Shown: one piece after another, positions 7,346 to 13,996 of the stretch
Layout of the letters: each line of letters starts with the position of its first letter
How positions within the stretch are numbered: the first letter of the stretch is position 1
Assembly: GCA_902362365.1 (NCBI GenBank)
Contig: CABIVQ010000061.1
Coordinates: 1-16,530 of the forward strand
From: Clostridiaceae bacterium
Lineage (GTDB): Bacteria > Bacillota > Clostridia > Peptostreptococcales > Peptostreptococcaceae
DNA length: 16,530 nucleotides
Reading direction: 5' to 3'
Notes under the pieces: model-generated
The model's input: the letters and a program-made list of their open reading frames with translations, nothing else
The model's database searches: none
What the model was told of the DNA's origin: nothing
Program-made: the position numbers and the translations under genes

Positions 7346-8396
7346 TTTTGCACTCCTTTATTATATCTAATATCAAATCCTCTGAAATATTATCTACTAC
7401 TTCTACTTTACCTAATTCTACTGGTAAGACTAAGTTTATTTTAGAGAAACTATTCTTCTTATCACTTTTCATTATATTAAGAACACTTTGTTCATCTGCA
7501 TTTTCAAATATCAACGGTAAATCATAGCTTTCACATACTTTTAAAAACTTATTATAATATTCTTCTTCTATAAATCTTTCTCTTAAAGATAACTTAAACG
7601 CCATGTTCATTCCTATACTAACAGCATTACCATGACTTATTTTACATAATTTTTCTACTCCATGACCAAAAGTATGACCAAAGTTTAGTATTTTTCTAAG
7701 TCCGCCCTCTCTTTCATCCTTACCTACTACCTCAGCCTTAATATTTGCGCATTTCTTAACTATATAATATAGTTTTTCAGTATCTTTATTAAGTATATCC
7801 TTACTATTGTTTATTAAATAATCTAAAAAATCATAGTCATAAATTAAGCTATATTTTATAACTTCACTCATTCCACTTTTAAATTCATCCTCTGGTAATG
7901 TTTTTAATGCATCTACATTTATATATGTAAATTTTGGTTGATAGAAACTACCTATAATATTTTTAAAGTTCCCTATATTTATTCCTGTCTTGCCACCTAT
8001 AGATGAATCTACTTGAGCTAAAAGTGTAGTTGGAACTTGTATAACATCTATACCTCTCATATATGTTGATGCTATAAATCCTGCTAAATCCCCTACTACA
8101 CCTCCACCTAATGCAATTATTACTGATTTTCTAGATAAATTTATTTTTACACAGTATTCTATTATTTTTTCATAAATATCTAGAGATTTAGCATCCTCTC
8201 CAGGAGTAACTATATATTCGTAAATGATTTTACTTTTAAGATTTTTTACAAAATTATCTCCTTGAGTATTATAAACATTACTATCACTTATTATTAAAAC
8301 TGAATCGTACGTATTTTTTTCTTGTAATACATCTTCAAAGCATCCATATCCTTTATCTAGAACTATTGTGCATACACTATTGTTTATCTTTTCCAT
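7338..8396 (-). CDS. aroB: 3-dehydroquinate synthase
   Basis: NAD- and zinc-dependent conversion of DAHP to 3-dehydroquinate, second step of the shikimate pathway. Normal length (352 aa). GGGVVGDLAGF (97-107) binds NAD, D130-SSIGGKTG lines the active site, and E178 (SEVIK), H241 and H245 (GHTFGHG) are among the expected metal and active-site residues. All are intact. The start ATG lies within the end of aroC (13-base overlap). AGGTGA at 8404-8409, inside aroC and 7 bases from the ATG, supports translational coupling. The stop overlaps the aroA start. Confidence 0.96.
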   Translation of the reverse strand: MEKINNSVCTIVLDKGYGCFEDVLQEKNTYDSVLIISDSNVYNTQGDNFVKNLKSKIIYEYIVTPGEDAKSLDIYEKIIEYCVKINLSRKSVIIALGGGVVGDLAGFIASTYMRGIDVIQVPTTLLAQVDSSIGGKTGINIGNFKNIIGSFYQPKFTYINVDALKTLPEDEFKSGMSEVIKYSLIYDYDFLDYLINNSKDILNKDTEKLYYIVKKCANIKAEVVGKDEREGGLRKILNFGHTFGHGVEKLCKISHGNAVSIGMNMAFKLSLRERFIEEEYYNKFLKVCESYDLPLIFENADEQSVLNIMKSDKKNSFSKINLVLPVELGKVEVVDNISEDLILDIIKECKNA

Positions 8397-9553
8397 CCTC
8401 TATCACCTAACCTTTTTATATATGAATTATAATTTTCCTTTAAATCTAATAAGTTGTCTCCACCTATTTTATCTAAAAAGTACTTGCATATTACAAAGGC
8501 TACTACATTTTCACATACAACACTACATGCAGGAACAGCACAATTATCAGATCTCTCTATACTTGCTTGATAACTTTCTAAAGTATTAATATTTATAGAG
8601 TTTAATGGTTTGTACAGAGTTGGTATAGGTTTCATAGCACATCTTATTATCAATTCTTCCCCGGTAGTCATTCCACCTTCTATTCCACCTAGTCTATTAG
8701 TATTTCTTCTTATTCCATCTTCATCGTTATAAATTATCTCATCCATAACCTTTGAACCGTAGTTATTAGCAACGTCAAATCCAATTCCAATCTCAACACC
8801 TTTTATAGCTTGAGTTCCCATTAAATGCATGGCTAACTCTCCATCAATTTTTTTATCGAAATGAGTGTATGATCCTAATCCTGGTATTACATTTTTAACT
8901 CTTATCTCTACTACACCACCGATGGTATCTCCATTTGACTTTACTTTGTCAATTTCATTTATCATGTCTTTTTCTATATCTTTGTTTACGCATCTAACTT
9001 GGCTATTATCAACATTTTCTTTTATGTAATCAAATTCATATAAGTTATTGTCTTTTATGTTCCCTATTTGAACAACATGAGAAGTAAAATATATATCGAA
9101 GTTTTTAAGTATTTGCTTACAAATCGCACCTACTGCAACTCTACTCGCTGTTTCTCTTGCACTAGATCTTTCTAATACATTTCTTGCATCATCAAAATCA
9201 TATTTCAAACAACCTACCAAATCAGCATGTCCAGGCCTTACATTACTGACCTTTTTACTTTCTAAATCTACATCTTCCATAGGATTCATATATTTAGACC
9301 AATTTTCATAATCTTTATTTTTAACTTCAACAGATATAGGTCCTCCAAGTGTTTTCTTACCTCTTACTCCACCTAGTATATTAATGGTATCTTGCTCTAT
9401 TTTCATCCTACCACCACGACCATATCCAGATTGTCGTTTCTTTAATTCCTCATTAATTTCATCTATATTTAATTCAATATTTGATGGAACTCCATCTAAT
9501 ATTGATATTAAACTTTGTCCATGAGACTCTCCACTTGTCAAATATCTTAACAT
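8384..9553 (-). CDS. aroC: Chorismate synthase
   Basis: FMN-dependent trans-elimination of phosphate from EPSP to chorismate, last common step to aromatic amino acids and folate. The 389-aa length is usual for Firmicute enzymes. Signatures: GESHG (8-12), GYGRGGRM (43-50), RPGHADL (106-112), RSSARETASRVA (129-140) and RSDNCAVPA near the C-terminus. As a monofunctional enzyme it needs reduced FMN from a separate reductase; a flavoprotein gene lies directly upstream, but a link is only a suggestion. GAGGGA at 9561-9566 precedes the ATG by 7 bases. It is first of an aroC-aroB-aroA run. No DAHP synthase, aroD, aroE or aroK gene is in the window. Confidence 0.96.
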   Translation of the reverse strand: MLRYLTSGESHGQSLISILDGVPSNIELNIDEINEELKKRQSGYGRGGRMKIEQDTINILGGVRGKKTLGGPISVEVKNKDYENWSKYMNPMEDVDLESKKVSNVRPGHADLVGCLKYDFDDARNVLERSSARETASRVAVGAICKQILKNFDIYFTSHVVQIGNIKDNNLYEFDYIKENVDNSQVRCVNKDIEKDMINEIDKVKSNGDTIGGVVEIRVKNVIPGLGSYTHFDKKIDGELAMHLMGTQAIKGVEIGIGFDVANNYGSKVMDEIIYNDEDGIRRNTNRLGGIEGGMTTGEELIIRCAMKPIPTLYKPLNSININTLESYQASIERSDNCAVPACSVVCENVVAFVICKYFLDKIGGDNLLDLKENYNSYIKRLGDRGWKR

Positions 9554-9618
9554 ATTATCATCCCTCTCTTTTTATCTTTCTTTCAAATATACTAAAAGGA
9601 CATATCTCAAGATAAAGT

Positions 9619-9647
9619 TATATAGTATTCTTTACTTAAGAGTTAAA
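9619..9647 (-). promoter_or_regulatory. Weak candidate promoter for aroCBA
   Basis: On the minus strand TTTAAC (9647-9642) and TATATA (9624-9619) are separated by 17 bp. Neither box is perfect. The -35 lies inside one arm of the long inverted repeat at 9633-9678, so pairing or protein binding there would affect it. Alternatively aroCBA is read from the upstream phosphatase operon, since no good terminator is seen in the gap. Confidence 0.35.
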
Positions 9648-9678
9648 TATAAAATAATGTATATTCAACTCTTAAGTA
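9633..9678. repeat. Long inverted repeat upstream of aroC
   Basis: A perfect 12-bp repeat (TACTTAAGAGTT at 9633-9644 with its complement at 9667-9678), extended inward after one mismatch by six more pairs, leaving an 8-base loop. Neither strand has the T-run expected directly after a terminator (minus continues AAGAATACT). It is thus better explained as an operator, a leader hairpin or a processing site between the flavoprotein gene and aroC. Confidence 0.7.
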
Positions 9679-9695
9679 CGGTATTATATAAACGC

Positions 9696-10289
9696 TTATT
9701 TCGAGATAAGTCCTTCTATATATTGTTCTAGATTATCATCTAGTTTTTGTCTAAATTCTGTATTTTCTCTAGATTCTAAATCATCTGTGTTATTTAAATA
9801 TAAATTATACATGAGCTTCGTATTTATACTTTTAAAGAAAAAATCCATTACTATTTGTCCACCCTTAAATTGTGTGTCATATGGATTTGCTCCTCCTACT
9901 GCTATGTACATACCTATACGTTTTTTACTTCTATCTATTGATGGCTTTTTAAGTATATACTTACTAGCATAAAATGCTTGAGTTCTATCTACAAGAGTTT
10001 TTAATTTAGCAGTTACAGAGTCAAAGTAAACAGGGCTTACAACTATAGTTCCCTTGCTTTTATTAAATATTTCATACATTGGGGTCATTTCATCTTTTAT
10101 CTTACAATATCCAGTTTTTTCACAAAAACCACATGCATTACAATATTCTATATTCATATCATATACATTAAATATCTTTGATATTATATTGCGTTCTTTT
10201 AATTTAGATGATATTATATCCGAAATAAAAAAACAATTTTTATTTTTTCTAGGACTTGCATTTATAATTAAAACCTCTATATTTTCCAA
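9696..10289 (-). CDS. Flavodoxin-fold NADPH-dependent FMN reductase / iron-sulfur flavoprotein
   Basis: A 197-aa flavodoxin-fold protein. INASPRKNKN (9-18) is the phosphate-binding loop for FMN. C50-x2-C53-x2-C56-x5-C62 (CNACGFCEKTGYC) matches the compact four-cysteine motif of Isf-type iron-sulfur flavoproteins. SPVYFDSVTAKLKTLVDR is the conserved second flavin-contacting segment. Likely a cytosolic redox protein passing electrons between a 4Fe-4S cluster and FMN; the substrate is unknown. The start codon is TTG (10287-10289), chosen because GGGGAG at about 10296-10301 sits 6-7 bases upstream and the first ATG is 44 codons in. That ribosome site overlaps the stop codon of the phosphatase gene 11 bases upstream, indicating coupled translation. 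Confidence 0.85.
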   Translation of the reverse strand: MENIEVLIINASPRKNKNCFFISDIISSKLKERNIISKIFNVYDMNIEYCNACGFCEKTGYCKIKDEMTPMYEIFNKSKGTIVVSPVYFDSVTAKLKTLVDRTQAFYASKYILKKPSIDRSKKRIGMYIAVGGANPYDTQFKGGQIVMDFFFKSINTKLMYNLYLNNTDDLESRENTEFRQKLDDNLEQYIEGLISK

Positions 10290-10300
10290 TTTGATCTCCC

Positions 10301-12070
10301 CTATATATTTTTTAACATTACTATCATTATATCGTCGTCGTAACTATCTGTAGATGCAAATTCTTTTAATTCCGTTTTTATATTTTCTATAATATTTTCT
10401 TGACTGTTAGAATAATTTTTTCTCAGGAATTCTTCTAATCTTCCTATTCCGTATTCTTCTTTTTCTTTATTTTTTATTTCTAATACCCCATCAGTAAACA
10501 TACAAATCATAGGACACTCTGTAACGTTAAATACATTACTTGTATACTCTGATTCTTCAAGTATTCCTATAGGTATTCCTTTGACACAATTTAAATCTCT
10601 TTTTATTAAACCATCATTATTTATAATAATAGGGCTATAATGACCTGCATTTGATACTGAGATTGTATTGTCTTTAGTATTAAATACACTTATTAAACAA
10701 GTAGTAAATACTCCCATCTTATCAAATTCATCATATAACATTTTATTTAAATTCGTCATTATTTCTCCAGGGGTTTTATACTGATGGCAAAGAACTTTAA
10801 ATGCACCTTTTATCATTGCTACTACATAATTTGATACAATCCCATGACCCATTACATCTGCAACTATGTAAACTATATTATCCTCATCAACTCTAGTAGC
10901 ATAGTAAAAGTCTCCTCCTACAACTCTAGCTGGCCTATGATAGTAATATAACTCTTTTTCATTATTACATTCCATCTTACTTTTATCCATTATAAGTCTT
11001 TGCTGTTCATTTAAAATATTAAGCTCATTTGCTAATAGTTTATGCTTAACATCTATAATATTGTATTCATACAGCTGCATACCAACTGCTACTTGATTTG
11101 CTAGTATACTTAATATATTCAAATCATCCTTTGTATAACTATCACTATTAGAACAAACTATACATCCTATAACTTTATTTTTATCGTATAGCTTATAGTA
11201 AATATATGTATCTATATTTACGTTATTTAGAATACAAGAACTTGCACTATTACAGTATCCTCCTCTATCTTCTTTTGATAGAATTTCTCCTATAGAAGAA
11301 TACACATCAGTTTTTACTTTTTTTCTTTTTCCCATATTATAAGAACTAGATATTTTACCTTTATATCGCTCTTCATCTATGATAATTAATGCTTCTTTGC
11401 TATTTGTAATATCACAAGCTTGCTCACTTAAGTGATCTAAAAACTCATTTATATTTTTATTATGATAAAGCTTTTTTGTAGCTTCATTGATTGAACTTAT
11501 AGCACCTCTTAATTTATGAACTAGTCTTTGCATATTATTATTTTTAGTAGTTATTTCTATCGATAAAGCTATTAAAGATGCTACTGATGATATAAAATCT
11601 ATATCATAATCTGAAATAGTATCTTCTTCAACTAAGAAACAAGTCATAAAGCCTACTACAATATTATTAACTATAAGAGGGAAAACAATCCGACCTACAT
11701 AACCCTCTGACTTAGCCATTTCTCTTTCATCTATTGCTCTTATATCTTCAAATACATTCTTTACATATACTATCTTTTTTTCTTTAACTGCCTCATGTAT
11801 GTACTTAGGATAAGTAGAAAAATCTATTTTAACACCTACAGTTCCTCCTATTGGGAAAAGGTATGGTATTTTTTCCAATGTTTGCGAACATACTAAATAG
11901 GCATGCTTATAATTATTTTTATAAAATAAATTAACGCATGCCTTAGTTGGATGTACTACTTCTAGCATTTTTTCTATTATTTTATCTTTTATCATAAAGA
12001 AATCGGAAGACTCCGCTACCATAGAAGATATCTCCACTAAATTTCTCATTTTATAAATATCATTACTCAT
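10301..12070 (-). CDS. GAF-GAF-PP2C (SpoIIE/RsbU-type) serine phosphatase
   Basis: A 589-aa soluble signalling phosphatase. Two GAF-like sensor domains (about 8-175 and 195-335) and a helical linker (about 340-375) precede a full PP2C domain of the SpoIIE/RsbU type (375-589). Metal-binding motifs are intact: VVGGDFYY (D387), ADVMGHG (D405), SNAGHYSP, KGIPIGI, FTDGVLE (D527) and YDDDIMIV (D579/D580). Family members dephosphorylate STAS-domain anti-anti-sigma factors, freeing sigma factors in stress or sporulation pathways. No STAS protein, anti-sigma kinase or sigma factor gene lies in the window, so the substrate is elsewhere. It is not SpoIIE itself, lacking that protein's multi-spanning membrane N-terminus. 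GGGGAGGG at 12077-12084 sets the ATG. It lies 29 bases after the small membrane-protein gene and is coupled to the downstream flavoprotein gene. Confidence 0.9.
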   Translation of the reverse strand: MSNDIYKMRNLVEISSMVAESSDFFMIKDKIIEKMLEVVHPTKACVNLFYKNNYKHAYLVCSQTLEKIPYLFPIGGTVGVKIDFSTYPKYIHEAVKEKKIVYVKNVFEDIRAIDEREMAKSEGYVGRIVFPLIVNNIVVGFMTCFLVEEDTISDYDIDFISSVASLIALSIEITTKNNNMQRLVHKLRGAISSINEATKKLYHNKNINEFLDHLSEQACDITNSKEALIIIDEERYKGKISSSYNMGKRKKVKTDVYSSIGEILSKEDRGGYCNSASSCILNNVNIDTYIYYKLYDKNKVIGCIVCSNSDSYTKDDLNILSILANQVAVGMQLYEYNIIDVKHKLLANELNILNEQQRLIMDKSKMECNNEKELYYYHRPARVVGGDFYYATRVDEDNIVYIVADVMGHGIVSNYVVAMIKGAFKVLCHQYKTPGEIMTNLNKMLYDEFDKMGVFTTCLISVFNTKDNTISVSNAGHYSPIIINNDGLIKRDLNCVKGIPIGILEESEYTSNVFNVTECPMICMFTDGVLEIKNKEKEEYGIGRLEEFLRKNYSNSQENIIENIKTELKEFASTDSYDDDIMIVMLKNI

Positions 12071-12099
12071 CCTATGCCCTCCCCACGATACTATTTATT

Positions 12100-12579
12100 C
12101 TATTTAATATTACTACATATGTGTTTTATAGTAAATAGAAAAACAGTTAAAAAGCTTATTACTATTATATAATTAAAGCCAGTTAGAATGCCTATTATAA
12201 TTAAACTCGCCAATAAATTTATACCAGATTTCCCCTTTTCATCAAGAACATTTGTTGCTGTAATTTCTATGCTATTTCTTATATTTTCAAGGCTATCTTT
12301 TATCCTTACTTCTAGATTTCTTTTATAAATTACATAAGTGATTTCAAGTAAAAATACTTCTATCCCTAAAATAAACTTTATATTAAATGCTAAAAATAAA
12401 ATTAAAACTCCAAATATCAATTTCAATCCTTTAAAAAATACGCTATCTATTTTTAATGTTATATTTTGAATATCTTTACATTCATCTCTTAATTTATATT
12501 CTGATGATGGTGATGGCAAATTTTTCATCTTTGCTTTTACTACTTCTGAATAAAACAATTTTATTATTCCATTTATCAT
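12100..12579 (-). CDS. Small membrane protein of unknown function
   Basis: A 159-aa protein that I do not recognise. A polar, Lys/Glu-rich N-terminal part (1-48) is followed by two hydrophobic hairpins, about 51-66/68-85 and 118-135/137-154, with a charged segment (86-117) between. No signal peptide or catalytic motif is seen. GAGAGGA at about 12587-12593 precedes the ATG. A TATAAT on the minus strand (12631-12626) is a likely -10, though no good -35 is correctly spaced. It is first gene of a likely operon with the GAF-PP2C phosphatase (29-bp gap) and flavoprotein. A membrane partner or anchor for the phosphatase is a guess from position only. Confidence 0.75.
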   Translation of the reverse strand: MINGIIKLFYSEVVKAKMKNLPSPSSEYKLRDECKDIQNITLKIDSVFFKGLKLIFGVLILFLAFNIKFILGIEVFLLEITYVIYKRNLEVRIKDSLENIRNSIEITATNVLDEKGKSGINLLASLIIIGILTGFNYIIVISFLTVFLFTIKHICSNIK

Positions 12580-12704
12580 AAATAATTCCTCTCTTTACAT
12601 AATTATTTATTTATATATTTTTACAATTATAATATTTTTTATACTTGGCAATAATTAAAAAGGGTTATTTTACTTAATATTCTAACCAAAGGAGTGTTTA
12701 TAAC

Positions 12705-13178
12705 GTGGAAATTGAAAAACTAGATCTAGAGACTAGAAGCAAAATATATAGTTATACAAAAAAGGTGCTACGAAAATACCAAAAAGGAATTATAACAGGA
12801 AAGTTAACAGCTGATAAATTTGCCGAAAATATTTTATCAAACGGAGACATAAATAATATACTTGACGAAAAATACACACATGAATTAGATTTTAAAAACT
12901 CATATATAAATTATATAAATACGCTAATAGACATACAAAATGATAGTTTATCAAAAAATAAGAAGAAAAAGTATCAACCTAATAATGTAAAGCCTAATAT
13001 TTCAGAAAAAATAAAATTAAAAAGTCTTTTAAAATCTAGTGGTCGTACTTTAACTATTCCAATTGATTATCTAAATGCTAATGATTTAGACAACATAATA
13101 AAATACATACAAACAGGTACTATAGACCTTGGTAATGAAAGAATCTATAATTATGTTAATAAAGAAAATACTCATTAG
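12705..13178 (+). CDS. Lysine-rich hypothetical protein
   Basis: A 157-aa protein of unrecognised family with no membrane segment or signal peptide. It is rich in Lys, Asn and Ile, probably mostly helical in residues 1-75, with a basic low-complexity linker (KNKKKK, about 83-88) and a second segment (about 100-152). The two-part shape may be two small domains. The start is GTG at 12705, chosen for AAAGGAGTG at 12688-12696, with 8 bases of spacing. TTGGCA (12645-12650) is a possible -35 but has no good -10 at standard distance. It is transcribed alone on the plus strand, divergent from the phosphatase operon across 125 bp. The only clear terminator is 115 bases beyond its stop (13294-13340). 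Confidence 0.75.
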   Translation: MEIEKLDLETRSKIYSYTKKVLRKYQKGIITGKLTADKFAENILSNGDINNILDEKYTHELDFKNSYINYINTLIDIQNDSLSKNKKKKYQPNNVKPNISEKIKLKSLLKSSGRTLTIPIDYLNANDLDNIIKYIQTGTIDLGNERIYNYVNKENTH

Positions 13179-13293
13179 AAAAAAACTCAATCGTATATGC
13201 AACTTATGGTCTTTCATTTTGATGTCTCTAATGGCATATAAAACAACGAATTTGCCTTATTTATATACTAAATCTTCTAATGCTCTATTCCTT
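13179..13293. other. Non-coding 3' tail of the lysine-rich gene
   Basis: 115 bases between the stop codon and the terminator, AT-rich and without a clear signal. An open frame from ATG 13153 overlaps the end of the previous gene and runs to 13305, but has no ribosome site, so I treat this as a long 3' untranslated region. Confidence 0.5.
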
Positions 13294-13340
13294 AAAAAGG
13301 AGCTATAAAAATGAATTTATCATTTGTATAACTCCTTTTT
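13294..13340. terminator. Bidirectional terminator between two convergent genes
   Basis: AAAAAGGAG (13294-13302) pairs with CTCCTTTTT (13332-13340), continued by TATA/TATA after one mismatch and an inner AAATGA/TCATTT. It has A run on the left and T run on the right, so it serves both the rightward lysine-rich gene and the leftward 56-codon gene, whose stop is only 20 bases away. Confidence 0.85.
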
Positions 13341-13360
13341 ATGTTGCTACTAACTATATT

Positions 13361-13531
13361 CTATCCTAAAGCTTTTTCTAACTTTGATAGATGTTGTATT
13401 GGATAATATTTTAATAATTCTCTAAACTGCTCTACAGATAACCCTTCTGTTGTAGTATAAATACGTATCTTTTCATCTAAGTCTGCATTTATAAAGTTTG
13501 TCTTTATTTCTTCAAAATTCACTGTACTCAT
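13361..13531 (-). CDS. Small hypothetical protein, 56 residues
   Basis: A short gene below usual length cut-offs. The frame encodes 56 aa starting MSTVNFEEIKTNF and ending LSKLEKALG. Support: AAGGAGT at 13541-13547 is 9 bases before the ATG, the codon composition is like its neighbours, and a good terminator follows 20 bases past the TAG. The predicted structure is two or three amphipathic helices; there is no signal peptide, membrane segment or cysteine. I do not recognise the family. It lies between a spore protein gene and the lysine-rich gene but is separated from the former by a terminator, so it is its own transcription unit. No convincing promoter was found upstream, so a non-sigma-A (for example sporulation) promoter is possible. 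Confidence 0.7.
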   Translation of the reverse strand: MSTVNFEEIKTNFINADLDEKIRIYTTTEGLSVEQFRELLKYYPIQHLSKLEKALG

Positions 13532-13617
13532 TATATCACTACTCCTTATGTAAATTTATCTCTTTAATTATTTTGTCCATAGATTAGTATTTTATTACCT
13601 ACAGTTAACTTATAATT

Positions 13618-13660
13618 GAATAAAGCCCTATAGGATATCTAAAAGATATCTATAGGGCAC
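13618..13660 (-). terminator. Terminator of the spore protein gene
   Basis: GCCCTATAGGATATCT (13625-13640) pairs with AGATATCTATAGGGC (13644-13658) with one bulged G and a 3-base loop. On the minus strand it is followed by TTTATT, a short but adequate T-tract. It begins 26 bases beyond the stop codon. Confidence 0.85.
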
Positions 13661-13684
13661 TGTATGTTTTTTATTATTTGTTTA

Positions 13685-13906
13685 TTATTGTTGTTGTCTT
13701 CCTGACATTTGTTGTTCTGCCATTTCAACTAGTTTTTTAGTCATGTATCCACCTACATAACCATTTTCTCTTGCAGTAAGATTTCCTTTATCAACTTGTT
13801 GATAGTTAGCCATACCAAGTTCGTTAGCTATTTCTAATTTCATTTGATTTAATGCTGCTTTAGCTCCTGGTACTACTGTTTTGTTGTTATTGTTATTACT
13901 TGCCAT
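13685..13906 (-). CDS. Alpha/beta-type small acid-soluble spore protein
   Basis: A 73-aa SASP that coats and protects DNA in the dormant spore and supplies amino acids on germination. Both family signatures are clear: KLEIANELG (23-31), where the GPR protease cuts between E25 and I26, and the C-terminal GYVGGYMTKKLVEMAE (49-64). The Asn-rich N-terminus and Gln-rich C-terminus are typical. AGAGGT at 13914-13919 precedes the ATG. It should be made only in the forespore under sigma-G. Genomes of this group carry several paralogues, so I give no symbol. It lies 90 bases downstream of the BaiN-type gene but has its own terminator, and probably its own promoter. Confidence 0.96.
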   Translation of the reverse strand: MASNNNNNKTVVPGAKAALNQMKLEIANELGMANYQQVDKGNLTARENGYVGGYMTKKLVEMAEQQMSGRQQQ

Positions 13907-13948
13907 GTTGACTACCTCTTTTCTGTTAATTATTTTGTTTCTTGGTAG

Positions 13949-13957
13949 TATTATATG
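13949..13957 (-). promoter_or_regulatory. Candidate -10 of the spore protein promoter
   Basis: On the minus strand CATATAATA lies 42 bases upstream of the ATG. It resembles both a sigma-G -10 (CAT-N2-TA type) and a sigma-A TATAAT. TGAATT (13978-13973) could be the -35, but its 15-bp spacing is shorter than usual. Sigma-G control is expected for the gene family; the exact boxes are uncertain. Confidence 0.35.
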
Positions 13958-13996
13958 AAATTAGATTTTTTTAATTCATGTAAATTATTGCATTAA

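Noticed and set aside
7338..7360. A longer AroA reading frame starting upstream of 7345
   Set aside because: An in-frame TAA (7358-7360 on the plus-strand coordinates) stops any extension 15 bases upstream.
9554..9695. T-box or other amino-acid riboswitch before aroC
   Set aside because: The 142-bp gap is too short for a complete T-box, lacks the T-box core sequence, and has no terminator hairpin with T-tract.
10301..12070. Naming the phosphatase SpoIIE because of the nearby spore protein gene
   Set aside because: SpoIIE has about ten N-terminal membrane segments; this protein has soluble GAF-like domains instead, and the spore gene is in a different transcription unit.
13153..13305. A 50-codon plus-strand frame overlapping the end of the lysine-rich gene (MLIKKILIRKK...), possible frameshifted extension
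   Set aside because: No ribosome site precedes its ATG, no slippery sequence is evident at the overlap, and its last codons run into the terminator stem.
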